64,000 nucleotides of DNA from Pelecanus crispus (lineage: Eukaryota > Chordata > Aves > Pelecaniformes > Pelecanidae), in assembly GCF_030463565.1 (NCBI RefSeq), contig NC_134643.1, positions 119,887,809 to 119,951,808 of the forward strand. Reading direction: 5' to 3'. Position 1 is the stretch's first letter. Each line of letters starts with the position of its first letter. The notes beneath the pieces are model-generated. The model was not told where the DNA came from and made no database searches. It worked only from the letters and a program-made list of their open reading frames with translations. Of the stretch, positions 39,101-48,774 are shown piece after piece. Position numbers and translations under genes: made by a program.

Positions 39101-42100
39101 TTTATTCTTTATTTCTCTTGCCTCTGCATGATTTGAACTTTAATATATTTCTATTCATAGCATCACGTAGTATATACTGTATACACAAGTGGCATCTCTG
39201 AGACAAATATTCTGAAAAGTTTGCTATCAGGTCAACTCACCGTTCCCTAGCTACATGGTCCTTCCCAGCAGCATGCCTTTGAGTGACGTTATTGAAAATC
39301 ATGCCTGTTTACACTTCCACTGATTTAAATCTTTGTGGCAAAATTTCTTTTGACTTAAACCTCCTGGAGCTGTACTGGCAATGGATTATTTGTTACCAGC
39401 ATCAACAGCCGTATTTTTAGTTTTCCTGGGCAGTCCTGGAAAGCAGTCTCAGACTTTTATGAAGTAAAGTTTCTGGGAGTACATTTTAAGTTTTTATTTC
39501 CCTTGAAAATATTTTTTTTTGTTAAAACCAGGCCATGATGTAATGATGCAATCTAAAAAAACCTGTGTGGGTCTCCTCAACTTTTCATACTCCAGCTAAA
39601 GGACTAAGAAAGCAGGGACTTACATGATACTTAAAATCAGTTTCCAATGATTATTTTGCTCTGGTGTATGGCTTCTATTTAAAAAGTTAATCACTTACTC
39701 AGATCTGTATACTCATGTAATTGCCTCCAAATAGCAGCAGAAGCTTCGAAGAATAAGTGTTTCTTGATACTTCTAAAGAAGGAATGCAGAGTCTGGCCCT
39801 TGATCTGCATTACAGTAGTTTCAAAACAGAAGAATGACTAGAAAATGCATTTGCTACACAGTAGGCAATAGATGTTAAGACTTAAACTTTGGCAAAGGAT
39901 CGACTTAGGAAAACTGAGCTGTACATCATAAGACTAGTAGTTAATTAGACAGCTTATTAAAGGCCAAGTTTTCTTGGCATTCGTAAGTACATCAAGAACA
40001 GCTGGCTGTTTGCCATGTATACGTGGCATTGTTGTGAATGAAGATAACTGCCGTGGCACCCTGCTGGAGCAGTTAATTTATTTTACCTGAAATTCTTTGA
40101 TTTGTGCAGTAGGCTTAAAAACAAGAACAAACTGTTTAGTGAAACCTGGTATTAGGCCAGAGCCCGTGGACCGGATCCAAAACAGGATTTAAGCACCAAC
40201 ATGGACAGTTTGGTGGAACGTAAAGGCAGAAGAACAAAACTGGCTCACATGTCCTCTAGTCTTTGAGTCATCTACCCTTCACAGGGCTTGCAGTTTGTGA
40301 CCTTATGGGCCCCAAAGTGCCACAGTTCTATAGTCCTGAGCAGCTTAGCACTTAGCTTATACTGCAGCTTGATTGGGGTTGAGATGCTTAATGTTTCTTC
40401 ATCTTTGCCCCTGAGGGAAGCTAAGCCTACAGACGTTCTCAGATCAGATGTACGAGAAACCAACAGGATTAGGCTTTCTATCAGGCACAGCTGCACATCA
40501 CCTTCTTTTAAAGCACAGCTAACAGCTTTTATTTACATCTCTGTGTGTTTGTTAGCTTGCTTTCCTGGTTTCTTTACAATGGCTCATCAGTTAAAGCCTC
40601 TGCCCAGTAAGAAGGTGATCCAGCTTCAGATTCCTTGCAGGGATGAGGATACTTAGCAGCATGTTTCTTAGGAGAGCGCCCTATGGTCTACACCAGACTA
40701 TGGTCTACAGTGAAGGTCTCCAGGTGTCCGTGCGTGCAGGAAGCTGTGGCTCCTCCTGTTGCAGCCCATGTGCCAAAGGCTTCCCTAGCCCACGCTGCAG
40801 TTAGTGCTTACGGCGCTTGCTGAAGGGACCTAATTTTTGGCCCCTATTCCTCAGCCTGCTTCTGTATTTTACACTGAACAATCCTGCGGTAAATTACAGA
40901 AACAGTCTTCTCTCCGTGCTTTGGGAACCCAGACCGCCTTGCTCTAGGCAGTGCGCTCCAGTCAGTGGCTTCAGGTCACGATTTCTCTCCTTCTCACCAT
41001 ATGAATCTTGAATTACTTGCTAAACAGTGACATAGCTTTGGTCAGAGGGGCGGAAAGTTTCCGTAACACCTGGAACAGCTTACAACCTACCGGTTAAGGA
41101 CCTCTCCTGGGAGGTGGGCGATACAGACCTAAAATCCCTCAAGCAGGGGAAGGAATTAAATACGACTTCCCGACTTCCTGCAGCAGTGTTCTCACCGCAG
41201 CACTGTAAAGGGAGGGTGGGGTCAGGCGGTATTCAGGACCCACGCATCCACACTCCTGCGCACCCCTCTGCAAACCGAGTGGAAGTTTATTAATGTCATA
41301 GCAAGGCAGAATGGCACATGTGGAGGAAAGTAAGGTTCACCCAAACAGAAAGGATTACGGGTATCACCCAGAGAGCGCATGATGTCTGGAAGTCAAAAGG
41401 AGCACAAGACTGAAGTCAACAGACTGCAAAAGGTATACTGGAAATAAGGGCTAACTGGTGAAAAAAATAATTAGGGCATGGTCTATTTTACCCCTCAACC
41501 AACACTATGACACTTAAAAGAGAGGCTTTGCAAGCCAAAATGGTGGAAGGCTGCCTTGGAGGAAGCCAGCTGTGAAAAGTCCTCTTCCTGAGACACTGGT
41601 GGGTCTCGGTCCTGGGGATGTCCAGGTTAGGGCACCAGGGAGAGGGCCTGGCCATCGCTGTGAAGCGAGGAAGGACTCTTGTTAGACTCACTGGGATACT
41701 GCTTTGTCCTCCCAGGGCCATATTTTGAGAGGAAAGACCTTTCAAGGAAAACAGGAGTGGTGATACCTGCCATACCTACCAAAACAAAAATCACATATTT
41801 TCTTCCAGTAGTTTAATTTAAAAATTGAGGTCGTCTTCCTTTCAGGTTAAGATGATAAATACAGACCTCAGTTTTGGGCATTTCAATCTCAAATGTACAG
41901 AGCTGTCTTTCTGAATTCTAGGTAAGGTGAAATTCAAGAAAACCCAATATATGGGTGATATCCTGTTGGGATAAGTTTAGCATATGCATGCTGCACTTGC
42001 TGGCTTCAGAAACTACCTCCTCATCAGACTGGATATTTAGACATGTTCTTACTCTCCCCTTCTATGGTATGAGGACCCTTGGCACTTGTTATCCAAGGAC

Positions 42101-43001
42101 ACTCTGCAACAAAGTATTAGAAATAGAGACTAAACTGGATTAAGCTTTTATGCTCTGGATGTACATATTAACAAAACTACTTTTTTTCCTAAAGCACATA
42201 AAGAAAATGCAGCAGCATTACGCAAAACACAGATTATTTAAAAATATCAACAAAATGCATATAAAGCATTTGGAGTCTGCACAGGGAGGGGAAGGGCAAA
42301 CAAAGTTTCAGTTATGAAACTGGTGACTGGTGAACAAGGAAAAATGTGTGATTTAACTTACCTAACCCATAGCTCCTCTGTGAGGAGACTCCACACCATC
42401 TCTGTATTAGTGTGAATCACGCTACTTCTCCCACACAAATTATGTCCCACTTTATTTTCCCCAAGGACATTATCTAAATTTATTAGATTTGCAATAAAAT
42501 TGGTGAAAACACTACAAAACTGGTAGACAGATCACATTATAAATTCTTCAGAGTAATAATAATAATAAACATTAGTGAAATATATTCTATTGACCATCGG
42601 TAGAGTGACCTGTTTTACTAACATGGGATAATAATTGTGGGAAGATGATAATATAGAAAAGAAAAAAAGAAGAAAGAACTAGAGCCAAAGAAAGCATGTG
42701 CTCCACGCAAGGAAATTATCATCTACAGAGCTGAGATAATCCAAAGCTTGCTGTTAAATTTCAACAGCACTGTCAGATTGACAGTTAAACTAAATCACAC
42801 ACGCAATATCCATATAATTACTGTGTAGAAAAAGGCAGGACAGTGGCCTTTGGCTCTAGCACGAACTTTTTGTTAGAGCCAGGCATGATGGTACTATCAC
42901 AGATGATGCTAACAAGCACTTAGGAAAGTATTTTTTCTTCCTCTTGTTGCCTGTATTTACTGTGAGAAATATCTATTTTAATTTTCACATGATTCGGAAC
43001 T

Positions 43002-43027
43002 GGGGGGGGGGGGGGGGGGGGGGGGGG
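43002..43027 (+). repeat. 26-base poly-G homopolymer
   Basis: An uninterrupted G run (C on the ADAMTS5 sense strand) in intron 1, followed by AGGAGGAAAGG. It could form a G-quadruplex. Its true length is uncertain because such runs are error-prone in sequencing. Confidence 0.9.
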
Positions 43028-46000
43028 AGGAGGAAAGGAAGGGAACTGGATTTTGTCCAGATGCATTCAATAGTTTCACTTGAAATTTAAGTAAGGGTCA
43101 CTAATGAAATAGATTGGATGAATTCTAGAGCATAATTGCAGAGCAGGCTGGACCTTGGAAAAGAACAGTCTGAGTTCAAGTGCAGTTTGCAAGTTACGTC
43201 TAGTATGTTTGTCTACTGTGACAAATAATCTGGCAAGTATTTTGTTGCACCCATAAAACTCTGAAGACTGAAGATAACCTGCTTCCAGTTTCCGAGAACT
43301 GTTCACAATAAAAAACTAAATTCTAAATTTGCTGTTGACTTCACTGCCATTGAGAACAAAGCGAGCTAATCTCCAGGGGAAGAGGGCTCTACAAGCTCTT
43401 CCTCCTTCCCACCACACAGCTGCCTCTCCACTGCCGCATGGGACAGAGGACTCACCTGGCCACCAGATGATCAAATCCTTGCATCACCATATTCCAGGAA
43501 GGATGCTCTGAGGATGCATGCAACCCAAAAATTTACAGCTGCTTGTCAAGGACGCAACCACAAACAGGTTGAACAGCAGGGGACCCATGTATTCTCTAAG
43601 GCTGTTAAGGCCAAACCACCTTAATGGGAGCTCTCACAGGACTTATTAGAAAATGATCATCTTTTGGTACTGACAAGTCAGACCTCTATCAGGCTTGATA
43701 CTGGCCATCATGGGTCAAAATGAGAGATTGAGACCACTGGGAAAATATACTTCTCCTTATTAGATTTTGGGAATTTAAATAATCACGGTGGAACCCAACT
43801 ACATTTCTGCAATATTTAGTGATAACGTCTGTGCCCATTGAGGGTTTTTACAATCTCCTACATGGGTGATAATAATGACCAGACACGCTGCTGTAGTCTT
43901 CCCTGCAGTTAGAGAGCAAACAGATTCACTGCAGCTAATGGGTAGTTACATGGTTCTTGCCACCACTGATAAGCAATATAGAGCCTTAAAATAGTTTTAA
44001 ACCCAGTTGTCTGTGAACTGAACCTATGTTTGTATTTATTTACTACTTACTATGCCCTGCAGCATGATTGCTTTAGAGCCCTTATCAAATTAAATACAGA
44101 TTATGACCAAAAGTGAGTGAACGTTGGAATCCGGAATCAGTAAATCTCCTTCTAAAAATCTTTTTTCAGAAGTACTTCCTAGTATGAATGATGATGATAC
44201 TAATTTGAAACATCAGTACTAATTTTATAATAAGGGAGAGCTGCCAGCACACTCTTAGTCTATGAATGGGTATTAATTTATCTTTAAACAAGTAACAACA
44301 ACAGAAGGAAGCGATGGTGCTGAATTCTGATGGGATTCTTCCTTCATAAGGAACTCGAGTAAAGCTACTGTCTTTTCAGAGAGCCTCTTCTGGTGTCAAA
44401 AATAACATCCAAGTAAATGTCACTCCAGAACGAAGATCGTTATTATATTAGAGACTTGTATGGCAACAGGCACGCATAATTTAGATTCTAACTACGCATA
44501 AACAGTTACATACAGCTGAGGACATGCGTTCGGCTGACAAACGATTTGTAAATATTATTCTGTTGACGCAGAGACGCAAAGTTCAAGGTGGCCTCGGTTA
44601 GTAAACAAAGACGGAAAATGTACCTCACGCATTTACCCCATGCCTAAAAACCAAGCCATTTAGAAGAAGACATCTGGATGTTCAAAAATTAGCATGACGG
44701 TATTCAGAGCCCATCAAAACATGCAGCCATGGCTTGGCGTCTAGTAGCTAAGCAACGTACTTCATACATTCAAAACATAGTTGTAAAAGTTGGATCCTCC
44801 TGCCAATTGCTGCCACTCTCATTGAAAAGCTAAACTGGAAAAAATCTCTCTCTAGTTCAAAGTGGGGCTGTTTTCTCCGGGAAACTTCTCTACTGCTTTT
44901 TCATCCTTTAACTCTTTTCGTGTTTACATTCCAAGTGGAGCAAATAGATTCATGTTGACATTTCAAGTGTAAGCATATAAAAACCGTGTGGACTTGCACA
45001 TACTCCCTGCAAAGAACACCATGAACACATGTAGCAAGAAACTACAGTCTTGTTCTTATTGAGTTAAATCCTGAAATGTAATGCTGAACGATGTGCGTGT
45101 GCACACAGCAAATCATTAAAGCAGATTAAGTTATACTGAGCTGCACTGAGGAGCTAATCCCATAGTTAAAACGTGCTGAAACGTAAGCCAAGAAAACAGA
45201 AGCCTGTGCTTTTTTCTTGCAAAGCATTTACATCCCTCAGTAACAGTGCAAGCAATATTTACATCTTAAGAGTGAGAAGGAGACCACAGGAACTGTGACG
45301 TTTTGTTTAGTTTAGGTCCTACTTACATCCAAAAGAAGTATCTCTACGCATGGAAGATGCATTGCTCAGGAGTCTTTGAAAGTGGATTACTGATTAGCAG
45401 CACACTCTTACTCTGGCAGGAGGGCATCCGTGCAAAGAATTACAGATAAGCATCTGTAAAGCAAGTGCACTTTATATTCACATCCTATCTCAATCCAAAT
45501 TAACTTAATAATTGATGTTAAGATTCACAGTCTGCCACCCTAAGACTTTCTGAATTGCAATAAATCCCAGGGAAATAAATGGGAATACTGGCAAAGAAAA
45601 ACAATCTTTAGTGAAAAGTGATGGATTCTGGCCCAGGCTTAATTAATAAGCCATAAGAAAGGATGTTTATAGAAAAAAGCAAGAGCGTTCTGACCCAGCC
45701 TAGGCAGCCTGCTTTCATTCAGATTATAATGATAAAAAAATGAAAGCTTGCAAATCAGACCGATGGGCTTTCAAAGGCTAAAAAAAGGCTCCTGCTGTAC
45801 AAGTGATGCCTGACTGACACAGAACCTAATGTTTCAACTATTTACAGCTCTAAAAGCAAGCCAGGCGCTTTTTTCCCCCCTTCTGGAGCAACTCCTTCCA
45901 CAAACCATCCAAAGCATCCTTTTTGGCAGACTCCTATGATGTAGAAAAGCAGGAGAACTCAAACAAACGGAAAGTCATGCAGTTATTTTTTTCGTACTTG

Positions 46001-46966
46001 GGGAAGGGAAAAAAAGGAAACACCAAACCCAAACCGCTGAAGGGATATTCTTACAGAAGAACTTCATTGCATAAACTTGGCCACATGTCTACTAGAGCAA
46101 TGTCCCTTAACGACCTCTGGCAATGCAATTAATTAACAAGCGGGCAGGGAGCAAGGCACAGCTCTGCAGGGGTAAGACCGTCCGGATCCGACCCGCAGTT
46201 GATCAGGACACCCATTTTTCACTTGGGGAATGAGACAGAGACTGCATCCCCGTAACCACCAGCCCAACTCACTCAACTTCTGCAGCTCTTGTTTACCTGC
46301 GGTTTGCATTTACGTCCTACCCTTGAACCACAAGCGCTGCCGGCTTCCAGCGCGGCAGAGCTATTCTTGCTGGAAATAGCATCTCAACGCACTCAACGAG
46401 GAAGTCGCGTGTACTTTTAAGGTGTTCTTCACCATTTTCAATAGCAGGTTTGTTTGGGGACTAATGTAGGCTAGGGAGCGCTAACAGCCCTTTCCCTGGA
46501 CCACCTCCCGGGAGAGCGAGGGGCTGCGTGTGAAACATCTCGCTGGGAAAGATGGAACAACGTCATCTCTCAAGCAGAGATAAGTTAGGCGGTCTCAGCC
46601 GAGTCCCCCGATCGGCCAGATGACCACCTCTCCACCCTGGCAGGAGTCCCAGCACCGCGCTGGCACGAACAGCGGTGTACCCGCAGCGGGGACGACCTGG
46701 CAGGGGAAGAGGCACACACAAGTGCATACGCAGTTTGTTGGGCTTTCAACCCCTCTTCCACCCCCGGCAGCTGTGTGCGCGGGTGCCGGCCCCTGAGACG
46801 CGGTGCAACCCAGCGGAAAGGCGGAAGGCGCCAGCGGGGAGGCAGCCACCGGGCAAAGGAGGGGAGCGTGGCTGGAGGGCTGCGCGGCGGCCTCGTCGCA
46901 GCCCAACCACCCCGCGGCGGACCGTTCGAGGGGCGCCACGTCGCCGCCGGTCGGGGTGATGCCTAC

Positions 46967-47941
46967 CTCGCGGGTGAAGAGGATGGCAGCGTCGTAGTGC
47001 TCGTCGTGGTCGTCGTCGAGGCGGTTGTGCTGGTGCTGCCACTTGCAGAAGTTCTTGAGGGTGGTGGCGGCGTTCCTGTTGACCTCCAGCCCCCTCTCCT
47101 TCTCGCCCAGGGCCACCACCTTCACCACGGCCAGCCGGACGTGGTTCTCCAGGCTGGCGTGGGCGTAGAGCCGGGAGGCGATGGAGGCCAAGGTGAGCAG
47201 GTAGTGCTGCAGCCCCTTCCCGTACTTGCGGACCATGGAGGCGTCGGCCACCAGCAGCAGCTCCACCTGCCGGGCCCGGGAGACGGAGCGACGCCGCCGC
47301 CGCCGCCGCCGCCGCCGCCCGTCCCCCTCCGCCGCCGCCGCCGCCGGCGGGTCGCGGGTCTCGCAGCTGGTGCGGGCCGGCACCGTCTGGAAGCTGAAGC
47401 GGTCCCTGCGGAAGAGGTGCGGGGCGCGGGCCGGGCCCTCCCCGTAGATCCGCGGGCCGGCCGCCTCCCCGCCGCGCCGCGCCGGCCTGACGGTGTAGCG
47501 GGAGCGGCCGACGGCGAAGAAGCCGTCGAGGCCGCCGCAGAGGTTGAAGACGGCCAGGGAGCGGGGGCTGCCGTCCACCGTGCCGCGGTAGTAGCAGCGC
47601 GGCGGCCCGCCGGCCCGCGGCGCCCGCGGCCCCACCGCCTCGTCCCGCTCCAGGTCGAGGAGGAAGCGCTGGCCGCCGGCGTAGAGGACGTAGCCCGCCT
47701 TGCCGCCCCCCGCGTAGGTCGGGTCGAGGCGCCGCACGACGCCGCTGGCCCCCCGGGGCGGCGGGGGGCGGCGGGGCGGCCCGGGGGGAGGGCCGGGCCG
47801 GGGCCGGGGCGGCGGCGGCGGCGGGGAGGCGGCGGGGGGCGGCGGCGGCGGCGGCGCTGGGGCGGCGGCAGGTGCCGGCGGCTGGGCCAGGGCGAGGTGC
47901 AGCGCGGCGGCCAGCAGCAGGGAGGCCAGCTTCAGCAGCAT
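46967..47941 (-). CDS. ADAMTS5: ADAMTS5 exon 1: signal peptide, prodomain, N-terminal part of catalytic domain
   Basis: This exon codes residues 1-325. The ATG at 47941-47939 begins MLLKLASLLL, aligns with the mammalian start and has A at -3. Residues 1 to about 19 form a hydrophobic signal peptide. Residues 20-65 are a proline/alanine/arginine-rich low-complexity stretch. The prodomain core follows, with YAGGGKAGYVLYAGGQRFLL and YYRGTVDGSPRSLAVFNLCG. A Cys in SCETRD (about residue 193) is the likely cysteine-switch-like residue. Ten arginines at 209-218 form the furin-type site, and the mature enzyme would start at S219 (SVSRARQVELLLVADAS). The exon ends after ILFTRE with donor GTAGGC, phase 0. 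Compared with the human protein, the linker before the processing site is much shorter and the prodomain proline run is an elaboration. The GC-rich, repetitive sequence creates many long shadow ORFs on both strands. Confidence 0.95.
47288..47317 (-). repeat. CGG codon repeat encoding the Arg10 processing site
   Basis: Eight CGG codons followed by CGT and CGC code residues 209-218 of ADAMTS5, directly before S219. Human ADAMTS5 has a shorter arginine run at this furin site. The tract is both coding and a simple repeat, so length polymorphism or assembly error is possible. Confidence 0.85.
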
Positions 47942-48133
47942 GCTTGCCTCGCCGTCAGGAGCGGCCGCGGGGGCGGTGATAATTAATAGTCGCGATAATA
48001 ATAGCAAGAGTTGGGGAGGGGGGGTGGAGAGAGCCGCTCGGCCGGGTGCAGCAACGTAGTTACGGGAAGGAGAGAAGGGGGAAGGAGCGGGGGAAAAAAA
48101 ATTAAAAAGAAAGTTTTCCCTCCCAAACCCGAG

Positions 48134-48223
48134 TCAAGTGTGGGTGGGAGAGAAAAAAACGTCAACAAAAGCCGCTCGCGTGTGAACTTTGTGTTTCTCT
48201 GCAGGGAAGAGCCGGGAGCACAT
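48134..48223 (-). other. 29-codon uORF in inferred 5' UTR
   Basis: ATG at 48223-48221 opens a frame beginning MCSRLFPAEK and ending at 48134, about 190 nt before the ADAMTS5 start. The -3 base is T, a weak initiation context. No similarity to a known peptide is recognised. It is relevant mainly as a possible translational control element. Confidence 0.35.
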
Positions 48224-48369
48224 GGAAGGAGAAAGAGAGGCAAAAAATCCCAAATCACTGCTGCTGGGGAGGCGAGGGGGGGAGAGAGAAAAAGGAGGAG
48301 AGGAGGCTCGGACCCGGCAAGTAGAGAAGTTTGAGCACTTCCCACTCCTCTTCCACTTCTCTGCGGTAG

Positions 48370-48381
48370 TCACCGGATCAT
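48370..48381 (-). other. Minimal uORF (M-I-R-stop) in inferred 5' UTR
   Basis: ATG at 48381-48379 is followed by ATC, CGG and TGA. It sits immediately downstream of the (CTG)n tract on the mRNA strand. If the leader starts near 48738, this is the first AUG met by scanning ribosomes. Such minimal uORFs can lower translation of the main frame, but that is inference here. Confidence 0.4.
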
Positions 48382-48384
48382 CAC

Positions 48385-48423
48385 CAGCAGCAGCAGCAGC
48401 AGCAGCAGGAGCAGCAGCAGCAG
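48385..48423 (-). repeat. Interrupted (CTG)n / (CAG)n trinucleotide repeat in the 5' UTR
   Basis: The plus strand shows eight CAG units, a GAG-like interruption, then four more CAG units, and CGG follows. On the mRNA strand this is an interrupted CTG tract inside the inferred leader. Confidence 0.85.
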
Positions 48424-48588
48424 CGGCAGGGGCAGGGGGCAGGTCTGCTGCGACTCGGCACTTTCTCGGGCTCCGGTGGGCTCCCTTTCCTTCTTTTGCC
48501 CCCTTTTGTTTTGAAGAGAAGGAGGAGAAGGGGAGAGAAGAAATTCAGGCACCACAAACCGCTTCGATCGTCTCCGGTGAGATGGTTA

Positions 48589-48596
<8 letters not shown>

Positions 48597-48619
<23 letters not shown>

Positions 48620-48633
48620 AACCCCAAGAAGCG
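48597..48633 (+). repeat. A-rich run with G interruptions
   Basis: Runs of eight or nine A separated by single G bases, ending in CCCC. On the mRNA strand it is a T/C-rich stretch in the inferred 5' UTR. Confidence 0.8.
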
Positions 48634-48767
48634 GAAAACGTCCCGGATTTTTGTAAAAGCCCCCTCCCCGTGTCTTTTCTGTTGTTGTTGTTGTTATCCC
48701 CAGTCTGTCGATGTGAACAAGAGGAGAAGGGAGAGAAATGTGAAGATGAGAGGAGGTGGAACAATGA

Positions 48768-48774
48768 ATTTATA
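48768..48774 (-). promoter_or_regulatory. TATA-box candidate (TATAAAT) for ADAMTS5
   Basis: On the minus strand the sequence reads GCTATAAATTCATTG in an otherwise GC-rich island. It lies about 830 nt upstream of the start codon, which would give a leader of roughly 0.8 kb, comparable with the long leader of the mammalian mRNA as I recall it. Just upstream on the minus strand are CCCTTTAAGAGG, GGAAGTG (ETS-like) and GGTGGTTTTG (the reverse of a RUNX-like AACCACC). These short motifs are weak evidence individually. Confidence 0.45.

Larger units (their letters stand above)
35372..46966 (-). other. ADAMTS5 intron 1
   Basis: About 11.6 kb, GT (GTAGGC) to AG (CTGGGCAG). It holds a MIR-like remnant (35735-35825), a GATAAT microsatellite (36105-36168), a 26-base poly-G run (43002-43027) and a GC-richer, CpG-containing patch at about 38.56-38.78 kb. 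The 5' end of the intron lies within the CpG island. No coding exon was recognised. Confidence 0.8.
6280..47941 (-). other. ADAMTS5: ADAMTS5 gene, coding span (8 exons, 7 introns)
   Basis: This is a secreted zinc metalloprotease (aggrecanase-2) that cleaves aggrecan, versican and other proteoglycans in the extracellular matrix. Eight minus-strand exons join in frame: 47941-46967, 35371-35239, 20640-20473, 13734-13451, 12215-12032, 11579-11404, 10554-10379 and 6853-6280. They total 2,670 nt (889 aa plus stop), and every intron has GT and AG ends. Residues match my recollection of mammalian ADAMTS5 almost continuously from the catalytic domain to the C-terminal KKC. The mature enzyme (about residues 219-889, 671 aa) is close to the mammalian length, whereas the prodomain is about 40 residues shorter. 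ADAMTS5 is distinguished from its paralogues by a single C-terminal thrombospondin repeat after the spacer and by the [15 protein letters not shown] and KKKYYS stretches. Exon edges are inferred from splice consensus and homology, without transcript data. Confidence 0.95.
47942..48738 (-). other. ADAMTS5: Inferred ADAMTS5 5' UTR
   Basis: This is the leader upstream of the start codon, with its 5' end set only by the TATA candidate (about 30 nt downstream of it). It is purine/pyrimidine-skewed and GC-rich. On the mRNA strand it carries a (CTG)n tract, T-rich runs (complement of the A-rich run at 48597-48622) and two AUGs opening short uORFs. A transcript end was not observed. No splice signal compelling enough to propose a non-coding first exon was seen. 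Confidence 0.5.

Noticed and set aside
46595-46966. Continuation of the exon 1 frame past FTRE (VGITPTGGDV...)
   Set aside because: The frame runs through a consensus donor (GAG|GTAGGC), and the next residues expected for ADAMTS5 (DLCGHHSC) are found in exon 2.
46775-47986. 403-codon plus-strand ORF opposite ADAMTS5 exon 1
   Set aside because: Composition is Gly/Arg/Val/Ala-rich and it mirrors the GC-rich exon 1 codons. It has no domain, and the opposite strand clearly codes ADAMTS5.
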